From Sphingomonadales bacterium (GTDB lineage Bacteria > Pseudomonadota > Alphaproteobacteria > Sphingomonadales > Sphingomonadaceae), in assembly GCA_947470185.1 (NCBI GenBank), contig CANIRZ010000010.1:1-51680 (forward strand): a stretch of DNA of 51,680 nucleotides, read 5' to 3'. The first letter of the stretch is position 1. Every line of letters begins with the position of its first letter. The notes beneath the pieces were generated by a model. That model was not told the DNA's origin. It made no database searches and saw only the letters and a program-made list of their open reading frames with translations. A program made the position numbers and the translations under genes. Shown piece after piece: positions 42,852 to 50,890 of the stretch.

Positions 42852-45709
42852 GTGGCTTTCGTCTTGAAACTGGCGGCCGCGTCGACCGAGGTCAGACAGT
42901 CCAGTTCAGCTTTGACGGTAAGAGCTATCAAGGCCTGGCAGGAGACACTTTAGCGTCAGCCTTGTTGGCAAACGGCGTCATGCTGTTCGGCAGATCCTTT
43001 AAATATCACCGCCCGCGCGGCGTCATGGCAGCAGGCAGCGAGGAGCCAAATGCTCTTATTTCGGTGGATCGCGGGCCGGGCCGTTTCACGCCCAATTTGC
43101 GCGCCACAGGGGTTGAAATATATCCCGAGCTAAAGGCGGTTAGCCAAAATCGTTGGCCATCGCTGAAAGCGGATTTTGGTGCGATTAATGACCGGCTGGG
43201 GATGTTCTTTCCGGCAGGTTTTTATAACAAAACCTTTATGTGGCCACGTTCATTTTGGGATAAAGTCTACGAACCAGCCATTCGCAAAATGGCAGGACTT
43301 GGCGATGCACCGACCGCCGAAGATCCTGACCATTATGCAGCAACCTATGCCCATTGCGACCTGTTGATCGTCGGCGCAGGACCCGCCGGAATTGACGCCG
43401 CGCTTGGCTATATGGATACGAACAAGCGCATCATTTTGATCGATGAGCAGGATGAATTGGGCGGCGGCGCATTGGCCGACCCTGCGTTATGGCCATGGCT
43501 AGAGCGTAGCCATAAGGCGCTGATCGATGCGCCCAATGTGACAATACTGACCCGCACGACGGCCTTCGGCTATTATCACGACAATTTCATCGGCGCAGTG
43601 CAGCGGTTGACAGATCACCTCCCTGAATTGGGCGATGCGCCGCGGGAGAAATTGTGGCGTATTAGGGCAGGTGAAGTTGTCCTTGCGCAAGGTGCGATCG
43701 AACGACCGCTGGTTTTCGATGGCAATGATACGCCCGGCGTGATGCTGTCTTCTGCCGCCAGAAGTTTCGCCAATCGCTATGGCGTTGCGGTTGGCAAGGC
43801 TGTCGTGTTGATGGCTTCGCATGACAGCGGCTGGCATGATGTCTTTGCACTGGCCAAAGCCGGCGTTGGGATTGCGGCGATTATTGATGTGCGCGAAAGC
43901 GTAGATAGCGCGCTCATGCATGAGGCTGAGCGGCTGGGAATTGCTGTGCACCTAAACCACAGCGTTATGGGCGTAACCGGCAGGCACAGCGTCCGTGCGG
44001 TGCAGATATGCAACAATGGCGACTATCTGGGTCGCCGCATCGATTGTGATGCGGTGTTGATGGCGGGTGGCTGGACGCCAAGCGTGCATTTATGGTCGCA
44101 CAGCAAGGGCAGCCTGAAATGGCGCGATGACCTGGGCGCATATGTCCCCGATCTGCCAAATGAAAATGTCGTCTGTGTTGGCGGATGTTCGGGCGATTGG
44201 GATTTTGGCACGGGCGCGATTATCGATATGTTGCCGACGCCTAAGGACCAAAGCCGTATAAAGGCATTCGTCGATTTCCAGAATGATGTGACGGCAAAAG
44301 ACATCAAGCTTGCGGTGCGTGAGGGCTTTCGCTCCATTGAGCATATCAAGCGGTACACTACCAACGGCATGGCAACCGATCAGGGCAAAACATCGAACCT
44401 CAACGGTTTGCAAATCGCCTCGTCTGCGCTGAACAAGCCTGTCGCCGATATCGGGCTCACCAGCTTTCGTCCGCCCTACACGCCGCAAACATTTGGGGCA
44501 TTGGCCGGACATGCCAAAGGGGCGTTGTTCCAACCCACACGGACAACCAATATCGACAGCTGGGCGCAAGCGCACGGCGCAGTGTTTGAGCTCGTCGCGC
44601 AGTGGCGAAGGGCACGTTACTTCCCCAAACCGGGTGAGGATATGCATGCGGCCGTGAACCGCGAGTGCGTTGCCGTGCGTTCATCGGTTGGTATTTTTGA
44701 CGCCTCTACGCTGGGCAAAATTGAAGTTGTAGGTCCAGATGCGGCCGAATTCCTCAACCGGATGTATACCAATCCATGGAAGGCGCTGGAGCCGGGTCGC
44801 TGCCGTTATGGGCTACTTTTGAAGGAGGACGGCTTCATTACTGACGACGGCGTTTCGGCACGGCTGGCACCGGATCGTTTTCACCTGACCACGACAACTG
44901 GTGGCGCGGCGCGCGTGCTGAATATGATGGAGGATTATCTCCAGACCGAATGGCCAGATCTTGATGTCTGGTTGACCAGCACGACCGAGCAATATGCGGT
45001 CATCGCGCTGCAAGGCCCTAATGCGCGCAAATTGCTTGAGCCGCTTGTGGAAGGCATTGATCTATCTGAAGAGGCCTTTCCCCATATGGCAATCCGCGAG
45101 GGCATGATTTGCGGCATTCCAACGCGCCTGTTCCGGGTCAGCTTCACTGGCGAATTGGGCTTCGAGATTAATGTACCGACGGCTTATGGCCGTGCGCTAT
45201 GGGAACGGTTGATGGCGCAAGGCGCGCAATATGACGTCACGCCTTACGGCACTGAGGCGATGCACGTTTTGCGTGCCGAAAAAGGTTTCATCATTGTGGG
45301 GCAAGATACGGACGGCACGGTAACGCCCTTTGATGCCGGCCTCGATTGGGCAGTGGGTAAGAAAAAGCCTGATTTTGTGGGTAAGCGATCCATGGTGCGT
45401 CCTGACATCGTCGCGCCGGGGCGCAAACAGTTGGTCGGACTGCTAACCGATGATCCGAATGTGGTTTTGGAAGAAGGCGCGCAGATCGTAGCCGACCCCA
45501 AACAGGCGGTGCCGATGACGATGATTGGCCATGTGACGTCTTCGTATTGGAGCCAAACGCTTGGCCGATCTATTGCGTTGGCGCTTGTTGCTGGCGGACA
45601 TGAAATGACGGGCGCTACGCTCCATATTCCCATGCCAGGGAAGACGCATACTGCGAAAGTCAGCGGCCTTGTCTTTTACGACCCAGAAGGAGCACGGCTG
45701 CATGTCTGA
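42848..45709 (+). CDS. soxA: Sarcosine oxidase alpha subunit
   Basis: The 953-residue subunit begins with a 2Fe-2S-like-fold domain lacking the cluster (FKYHRPRGVMAAGSEEPNALI), followed by an NAD-binding pyridine nucleotide-disulfide fold (DLLIVGAGPAGIDAALGY near residue 170, LVFDGNDTPGVMLSSAA). A C-terminal GcvT-type folate domain starts near residue 590 (ECVAVRSSVGIFDASTLGKIEVVGPDA) and contains FTGELGFEINVPTAYG. The length is close to the usual 965-1000. It should channel the formaldehyde equivalent to tetrahydrofolate. Confidence 0.96.
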   Translation: MSGFRLETGGRVDRGQTVQFSFDGKSYQGLAGDTLASALLANGVMLFGRSFKYHRPRGVMAAGSEEPNALISVDRGPGRFTPNLRATGVEIYPELKAVSQNRWPSLKADFGAINDRLGMFFPAGFYNKTFMWPRSFWDKVYEPAIRKMAGLGDAPTAEDPDHYAATYAHCDLLIVGAGPAGIDAALGYMDTNKRIILIDEQDELGGGALADPALWPWLERSHKALIDAPNVTILTRTTAFGYYHDNFIGAVQRLTDHLPELGDAPREKLWRIRAGEVVLAQGAIERPLVFDGNDTPGVMLSSAARSFANRYGVAVGKAVVLMASHDSGWHDVFALAKAGVGIAAIIDVRESVDSALMHEAERLGIAVHLNHSVMGVTGRHSVRAVQICNNGDYLGRRIDCDAVLMAGGWTPSVHLWSHSKGSLKWRDDLGAYVPDLPNENVVCVGGCSGDWDFGTGAIIDMLPTPKDQSRIKAFVDFQNDVTAKDIKLAVREGFRSIEHIKRYTTNGMATDQGKTSNLNGLQIASSALNKPVADIGLTSFRPPYTPQTFGALAGHAKGALFQPTRTTNIDSWAQAHGAVFELVAQWRRARYFPKPGEDMHAAVNRECVAVRSSVGIFDASTLGKIEVVGPDAAEFLNRMYTNPWKALEPGRCRYGLLLKEDGFITDDGVSARLAPDRFHLTTTTGGAARVLNMMEDYLQTEWPDLDVWLTSTTEQYAVIALQGPNARKLLEPLVEGIDLSEEAFPHMAIREGMICGIPTRLFRVSFTGELGFEINVPTAYGRALWERLMAQGAQYDVTPYGTEAMHVLRAEKGFIIVGQDTDGTVTPFDAGLDWAVGKKKPDFVGKRSMVRPDIVAPGRKQLVGLLTDDPNVVLEEGAQIVADPKQAVPMTMIGHVTSSYWSQTLGRSIALALVAGGHEMTGATLHIPMPGKTHTAKVSGLVFYDPEGARLHV

Positions 45710-46208
45710 CGTCCTCATACGTAATGAACCCGTGGCCGAAACACCATATGTGGCGGCGGGTGTCACGATCAGCCTTGCTTTACCTATGCAACGGCTCGCG
45801 CTGCGCGCGCGGCGCGCAGAGGACCTGGAAACTGTGTTAAAGGTGACATTGCCTCGGAAAATCGGCGCGTCCGAAGGCGGCATTGCCTGTCTTGGCCCTG
45901 ATGAATGGTATCTGCGTGCCCAAGCTGGCGCTACGATCCCGACAGCTTCCGGGCTGCCAGTCGCTATTACGGACATTAGCGATCGATCGATATGCCTCGT
46001 TTTAGAAGGTCCGCGCGCAGCAGAAATTTTGATGTCGGGATGCCCTTTAGATCTGAATAAATTTGCGGTCGGTCAGGTTGCGCGCACGATATACGAAACA
46101 GTCGAAATCATTATCATTCGCGAGGCTGAAGATCGCTTCCATGTTGAGTTGTGGCGCAGTTTTGCAGCATGGTTTTGGATAGCGATGACAACCGCGGCAC
46201 GCCATTGA
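45702..46208 (+). CDS. soxG: Sarcosine oxidase gamma subunit
   Basis: From the ATG at 45702 (8-bp overlap with soxA) the product is 168 residues, MSDVLIRNEPVAETPY... . IACLGPDEWYLRAQ, ITDISDRSICLVLEGPRAAEILMSGCPLDL and the terminal HVELWRSFAAWFWIAM are typical SoxG elements. An in-frame start at 45669 lies deep inside soxA and is rejected. It is somewhat shorter than the usual ~200 residues. It completes the heterotetramer. Confidence 0.92.
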   Translation: MSDVLIRNEPVAETPYVAAGVTISLALPMQRLALRARRAEDLETVLKVTLPRKIGASEGGIACLGPDEWYLRAQAGATIPTASGLPVAITDISDRSICLVLEGPRAAEILMSGCPLDLNKFAVGQVARTIYETVEIIIIREAEDRFHVELWRSFAAWFWIAMTTAARH

Positions 46209-46240
46209 CCGATCAGTGAAGCACCTTGGAGGAGGGTTCA

Positions 46241-47824
46241 ATGGCATCTTGGGATAAGATGATAGATCTGGGCAATTACGGCCAGTCCAATCGCAACTGG
46301 GGCGGGATGCACATCAACCCTGCAGTCTTTTTCCCGACGGCATTCATTTCGTTTGCTGTGATAATGTTCAGCCTGATCGCCCCGAAAGCGTCAGCGGACC
46401 TGTTCGCGGCATTACGCGGTGGCGCGGTTCAGCATTTCGACTGGTTCTTCATGATGTCCGGCAACCTGCTGTTGCTGTTTTGTGTTGTTGTTGCGCTCTC
46501 GCCGCTTGGAAAAATTCGATTGGGCGGCAAAGGCGCAGTGCCCGACTATTCGCGGCTGTCATGGTTCGCGATGCTGTTCGGCGCGGGGATGGGCATCGGG
46601 CTAGTTTTCTATGGCGTGGGTGAACCAGTGACCCATTTCACATCTTCGTTGGCGGGTGGTCCGGCGGCGCCATTGGGTGGAGCAGTCGGCAACCCAGACG
46701 CCGCACGCAGCTTGGCGATGGCGGCGACGATCTTTGATTGGGCGCTGCACCCTTGGGCAATATTCGCCGTGACGGGTCTTGCACTGGCGGTCTTCAATTT
46801 CGATTTTAACATGCCGTTGTCGATGCGCTCGGCATTCTACCCTTTGTTCGGCAAGGCGGTTTGGGGGCGGACGGGTGATGCTATCGAAGTGCTTGCCGTG
46901 CTCGCCACTATATTTGGACTGGCCACATCGCTTGGGCTCGGCGCGCAGCAAGCCATGGCGGGGATTACCTATCTGTACGACGTCGCGAGTTCGCCGCTTA
47001 CAATCTTGGCGCTGATCCTTGTGATGGCAGCTGTCACCTTTCTGTCAATCCGGGGCGGCATTAACCGTGGCATCCGGATATTAAGTGAGGTGAACATGTG
47101 GGTCGCCTTCGCGCTGCTGGTATTTATATTGGCGACCGGATCAACATTTCAGTTGCTTGGCGACCTCGCGACGAACATTTACAACTATCTCGCATTGCTC
47201 CCGGCATTGTCCAACCCGGTTGGCCGCACTGACACGGGTTTTTATAACGACTGGTCTGTGTATTATTGGGCGTGGTGGATAAGCTGGGCTCCATTTGTTG
47301 GTATGTTCATGGCGCGTATTTCACTGGGACGGACGGTACGTGAATTTATTGCTGGCGCTGTGATTTTACCCAGCTTGCTTGGCATATTGTGGCTGACCAT
47401 TTTTGGCGATGCCAGTATCGCCCAAATTGTCGCAGGCAATGGCGCAGACCTGACCAAAGCGTCGCTTGATACGCAATTATTTGTGCTGCTCGGCGCGCTC
47501 CCTTGGGCGCAATTTACGTCTTTTGTCGCGATTGGCCTTATCCTGATCTTCTTCGTAACAGGCTGGGATTCCGGCACGCTGGTGATTGATACTATGACGG
47601 CGGGTGGACGCACAGATACGCTGCTTAGGCAAAAGACGATCTGGCTTGTGGCCGTTGGCGGTATTGGTATCGTCCTGTTGCTTAGTGGCGGCCTCACTTC
47701 GCTTCAAGCAGGTGCAATTGCCACTGGCCTGCCATTGGCTCTCATCTTGCTCGGTATGTGCATCGGCACGCTAAAGGGCTTACTGGTCCTGCACCGAAAT
47801 CCAGACAACCCCGAACAACTCTAA
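46241..47824 (+). CDS. BCCT-family betaine/choline/carnitine transporter
   Basis: The 527-residue protein has the BCCT pattern of twelve helices, with GMGIG (116-120) in helix 3, as in Na+-coupled betaine carriers such as BetP. The aromatic signature YYWAWWISWAPFVGMFMARIS is the substrate and ion region. GAGGAGGG precedes ATG 46241; an upstream TTG at 46226 is rejected. The C-terminus stops soon after the last helix (LHRNPDNPEQL), lacking the long charged osmosensing tail of BetP. Uptake for catabolism rather than osmoprotection is therefore inferred. Confidence 0.94.
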   Translation: MASWDKMIDLGNYGQSNRNWGGMHINPAVFFPTAFISFAVIMFSLIAPKASADLFAALRGGAVQHFDWFFMMSGNLLLLFCVVVALSPLGKIRLGGKGAVPDYSRLSWFAMLFGAGMGIGLVFYGVGEPVTHFTSSLAGGPAAPLGGAVGNPDAARSLAMAATIFDWALHPWAIFAVTGLALAVFNFDFNMPLSMRSAFYPLFGKAVWGRTGDAIEVLAVLATIFGLATSLGLGAQQAMAGITYLYDVASSPLTILALILVMAAVTFLSIRGGINRGIRILSEVNMWVAFALLVFILATGSTFQLLGDLATNIYNYLALLPALSNPVGRTDTGFYNDWSVYYWAWWISWAPFVGMFMARISLGRTVREFIAGAVILPSLLGILWLTIFGDASIAQIVAGNGADLTKASLDTQLFVLLGALPWAQFTSFVAIGLILIFFVTGWDSGTLVIDTMTAGGRTDTLLRQKTIWLVAVGGIGIVLLLSGGLTSLQAGAIATGLPLALILLGMCIGTLKGLLVLHRNPDNPEQL

Positions 47825-47940
47825 ATGCCAGCGCTGCATTTCTGTATGCGCACTGTTCAGAAAAGTGATGCAGGCGTGCAACGCCGGTAAGGCATAATCA
47901 GCCTATGTAGAAAATGCATGGCACTATTACGTGTAGTCCC

Positions 47941-47981
47941 GCATAGCCATTAGCGAAGGTAATATTAGCCATTGGCTATGC
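47941..47981. promoter_or_regulatory. 9-bp inverted repeat upstream of the LysR gene
   Basis: GCATAGCCA (47941-47949) and TGGCTATGC (47973-47981) are exact inverted copies 23 bp apart, ending 24 bp before the LysR start codon. Inside, TTAGC repeats. The position is right for LysR autoregulation or for control of the lysR-hydrolase pair. The rest of the 181-bp gap shows no clear terminator for the BCCT gene. Confidence 0.5.
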
Positions 47982-48005
47982 CTAAGCGCTTGGAGGGGTT
48001 GCTGA

Positions 48006-48995
48006 ATGAAACTGCCACAGGAATACGATCTGCACGCACTAGAAGTGTTCGTCATGACCGTTGAACTTGGCGGGATGTCCCAATGCGCAGCCCATCTGCA
48101 AGTGACGCAATCAGCCGTTTCGCAAACGGTCGCTAGGCTGGAGGCGGGCATAGGCGCGTCGCTGTTTGATCGCACGATGCGTCCGTTGGGTTTGACGGCA
48201 AGCGGAAAGTCCCTGTTTGCGCGCGGTCAGAAGCTGATCGCCCATGCAAGTTTGGTGTATGATGAGGTAAGACAAGGCGCGAGCCTGCCTATTTCGAGCA
48301 TTACGGTTGCGATGTCATTCAGCCTCGCTAACCAGCTTACGGCGCCAATTTTGCAAAATCTTGGGTCGCGCGCAGATAAATGGAATATCCGGTCAGGCAT
48401 TTCCATGGAGCATCAAGGCGAATTTCTCGCACGCGACATCGACATGATGGTGACCGGAAGTTTTAGCCTGGAGCATCGCGACACTGTCGAACTGCACCCG
48501 GTGTTCGAAGAAAGCTTCATTCTCGTATTTCCTAAAGATTTTCGAGAGCCGCTCGATCTCATCGGCATGCCATCGTCATTGCCGTTCATCCGTTTCTCCC
48601 GCCTCACCGGCACGGGCCAGCAAATTGAACGCCAGATTGTCAGAATGAAACTGAAGCTGCCACAGATGGTTGAGGTGGAATCTTCGCATCAACAATTGGC
48701 GTTGGTGGCTGCGGGTGTTGGCTGGACGATCACCACGCCGGTATGCTTGGCCGCTGTGCCGGAACTGCTGCCCGAATTGCGTGCCGAACCGATGACGCGT
48801 GGTCGCTTCTCGCGGGCTGTTCAGGTTGTTGCGCGGCTAGATGAACTGGGCGACATTCCCAAGTTGACCGCGGCTTTATGCCAACAGGTCCTGCAGGAAA
48901 AAACCTTTCCGCCGCTGATTGAAGAATATCCATGGATGGCCCAACAATTGGCTTGGCCATCGACGACTGTTGAAGGTGAGGAATTAATAGCATGA
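48006..48995 (+). CDS. LysR-family transcriptional regulator
   Basis: The 329-residue regulator has an N-terminal winged helix (LHALEVFVMTVELGGMSQCAAHLQVTQSAVSQTVARLEAGIGASLFDR), followed by a periplasmic-binding-like effector domain from about residue 90. TTGGAGGGG precedes the ATG. Its stop overlaps the hydrolase start by ATGA, an unusual same-strand arrangement for LysR. It may also regulate the betaine operon upstream. The effector is unknown. Confidence 0.94.
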   Translation: MKLPQEYDLHALEVFVMTVELGGMSQCAAHLQVTQSAVSQTVARLEAGIGASLFDRTMRPLGLTASGKSLFARGQKLIAHASLVYDEVRQGASLPISSITVAMSFSLANQLTAPILQNLGSRADKWNIRSGISMEHQGEFLARDIDMMVTGSFSLEHRDTVELHPVFEESFILVFPKDFREPLDLIGMPSSLPFIRFSRLTGTGQQIERQIVRMKLKLPQMVEVESSHQQLALVAAGVGWTITTPVCLAAVPELLPELRAEPMTRGRFSRAVQVVARLDELGDIPKLTAALCQQVLQEKTFPPLIEEYPWMAQQLAWPSTTVEGEELIA

Positions 48996-50311
48996 TAGGG
49001 CGCCTTGTTGTTCCATTTTTGATCCTGATGACCGCACCAGTCTACGCCAGCGGCCCCAAGACTGCGGACGTTCCCAGCATGCCCGAGGCTGATGCGCCCG
49101 AACTGGCCGCATTGGGCACATATGGCATTGGCTTTCGCTCTATTGTGTTGACGCATCAGGGCCAGCCTGATGTCGAAAATGGGGGTTCTGGCGGCATCGC
49201 AGTCCCCCTTGTTGACCGCAGTTTGCGGGTGGATATTTGGTACCCCGCAACGGTCAAAAAGGGCGCAAAGCCGGTTACCTACAGCGGAAGTCTGTGGGGC
49301 GAGCCACCGTTTCCACCGGTTAATTTTACGCAAAAGGGCATTGCGGTTGGCGGCGCGAAGGCGGCTGGAAGCAAGCATCCTTTGGTCATTATCAGCCATG
49401 GCTATAGCAACAATCCGGCGGTCATGACGTGGTTGACCGAAAATCTTGCTTCCAAAGGCTATGTAGTGGCGGCCATCCATCACCGCGACCCAAATCCTTA
49501 TGTCGTGTCGCCTAGCATCCGCGCGGCACCGAATTTCAACCGACCGCGCGACATCGTTTTTGTGGCCGGTCAGCTACCGGACAGCCTGGGGGAATTGATC
49601 GACCCGGAGAACGTCGCGCTTATCGGCTATTCGCAGGGTGGCTATGGCGTGCTGACCGCAGGCGGGGCAACGCTTGACCCGCAGGGGCCGAATATGGGGC
49701 TGGTCGCCGGTGGGGCGTTGAAGAAATCCGCGCGCGGCGGTGCAGACGCGGATGCGGCGAAATTGGCGGGCGTCAGGGCGATTGTGGCATTGGCACCTGC
49801 TGGTGGCGCCCCAAGCAGCGCATGGGGTGCAGATGGCCTTGCCGCACTCACCGCGCCTTTGCTTTTGATTCAGGGCGATAGCGACGCTACTGTCAACTAT
49901 ACAACGGGCGCGCTGGCGGTCTTTGGTGGCGCTGTAAACAGTGACCGCACACTGCTGACCTACAAGCAGGCTGGACATTCAATTGCGCTCAACCCAGCGC
50001 CGCGTGAAATGCGCGGAACGGTTTGGGACATGGACTGGTTTGAAGACCCGATCTGGCGGCAAGACCGGATCAACGCGATCAACCTGCATTTCATCACCGC
50101 ATTTTTGGCGGTGCATTTACAAAAAGACGCCAGCAAGGCTGCGTATCTGAATGCAGGGATAGAGAATTCGGACGATGGCGAATGGAATGCGCCGGCTGGG
50201 ACCCCATGGGGCGCATATAGTCCGGGTGGTGCAGGCGTTACCTTATGGAAGGGTTTCCAGCGGCGGCATGCAAAAGGGATGATGTTGCAGCATTTGGACG
50301 CAGCGAAGTAA
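48992..50311 (+). CDS. Secreted alpha/beta hydrolase (dienelactone/PAF-acetylhydrolase-like)
   Basis: A signal peptide (MIGRLVVPFLILMTAPVYASG) precedes a 418-residue hydrolase. The oxyanion region is VIISHGYSNNP, the nucleophile elbow is GYSQGGYG (Ser), the acid is probably Asp in IQGDSDATVN, and the base is His in KQAGHSIAL, so the triad is complete. A periplasmic or secreted location follows from the signal. The substrate is likely an ester or lactone. Coupling to a LysR gene next to a betaine operon hints at release of a quaternary-amine alcohol or acid, but this is speculation. Confidence 0.9.
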   Translation: MIGRLVVPFLILMTAPVYASGPKTADVPSMPEADAPELAALGTYGIGFRSIVLTHQGQPDVENGGSGGIAVPLVDRSLRVDIWYPATVKKGAKPVTYSGSLWGEPPFPPVNFTQKGIAVGGAKAAGSKHPLVIISHGYSNNPAVMTWLTENLASKGYVVAAIHHRDPNPYVVSPSIRAAPNFNRPRDIVFVAGQLPDSLGELIDPENVALIGYSQGGYGVLTAGGATLDPQGPNMGLVAGGALKKSARGGADADAAKLAGVRAIVALAPAGGAPSSAWGADGLAALTAPLLLIQGDSDATVNYTTGALAVFGGAVNSDRTLLTYKQAGHSIALNPAPREMRGTVWDMDWFEDPIWRQDRINAINLHFITAFLAVHLQKDASKAAYLNAGIENSDDGEWNAPAGTPWGAYSPGGAGVTLWKGFQRRHAKGMMLQHLDAAK

Positions 50312-50639
50312 CGAGCGTCGCTCCATCGGTCAGAGGACCAGACTTTTTTGCGAAGCGGCGGATGTGCGCAAAGCGCCTCCCGCCGTATAGGCAACCCCCC
50401 AAAAGCCTCAGAAATGCTTGCAAGTTCACACCAAAATCGCACCTGACCAGCTCGCGCAATATGTCGCGCGCGCAATAAAATTTCCTACAGGATTGCGGCG
50501 GTAGAGAAGCGTGTCTGAAAGGGAAATATTCTATGCCGCATTTGGCAGTCAAAGAACTCTGGAACATTATAGGAACATACCGAAATTGTCAAGTTTGGCG
50601 ATGACTGATCGGACGGCGACGCGACCCTGAGGCGGTACA
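50312..50639. other. Non-coding stretch between hydrolase and small-ORF chain
   Basis: Several minus-strand frames are open but none has a recognisable protein or ribosome site. Near 50561 a GGAACAT direct repeat occurs, and a nine-codon ORF (MTDRTATRP) ends at 50630. No terminator is clear. Composition shifts toward AT from here on. Confidence 0.4.
50561..50578 (+). repeat. GGAACAT direct repeat, 11-bp period
   Basis: GGAACAT occurs at 50561-50567 and 50572-50578, start to start 11 bp, about one helical turn. It lies 60 bp upstream of the first small ORF and could be a tandem binding site. The second copy, with AGTT 15 bp on, is also a weak GGAAC-type promoter match. Confidence 0.35.
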
Positions 50640-50795
50640 ATGGACGGGGCACGACACAGAGCAATCACCAAAAGCAGACGTTCCGGATACGACCCAATTG
50701 CAGCCATCAGTCCCAACGTTCCGACAACCGGCAGACTTGTTTTTAAATTAGTGTCTGTTTATGAACGCAAAACGGTAAACGAACCTTATCTATGA
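50640..50795 (+). CDS. 51-residue small ORF, first of a coupled chain
   Basis: ATG at 50640 has GAGG 7 nt upstream. The product (MDGARHRAITKSRRSGYDPIA... ending NEPYL) is basic at its start and soluble-looking. Its TGA overlaps the next ATG (ATGA). No family is recognised. Support comes from the ribosome site and the overlap chain only. Confidence 0.35.
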   Translation: MDGARHRAITKSRRSGYDPIAAISPNVPTTGRLVFKLVSVYERKTVNEPYL

Positions 50796-50890
50796 AACCT
50801 ATGCCTTCCAACATCTGCACCCAATGCGGCGTCGGTTACAAACTACGCGCAACTGTTGAATTTACGCTTGGAGCTAATGGTTCAAGATGA
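50792..50890 (+). CDS. 32-residue small ORF with CxxC, coupled to sensor kinase
   Basis: The product MKPMPSNICTQCGVGYKLR... has one C-x2-C pair (residues 9 and 12), a possible metal or redox site. It starts in an ATGA overlap with the ORF before it and ends in an ATGA overlap with the kinase gene. No strong ribosome site of its own is visible, so translation would depend on coupling. Confidence 0.35.
   Translation: MKPMPSNICTQCGVGYKLRATVEFTLGANGSR

Noticed and set aside
47824-47850. Possible terminator after the BCCT gene (AAATGCCAGCGCTGCATTT)
   Set aside because: The self-complementary stretch has a bulge, almost no loop and no T-run.
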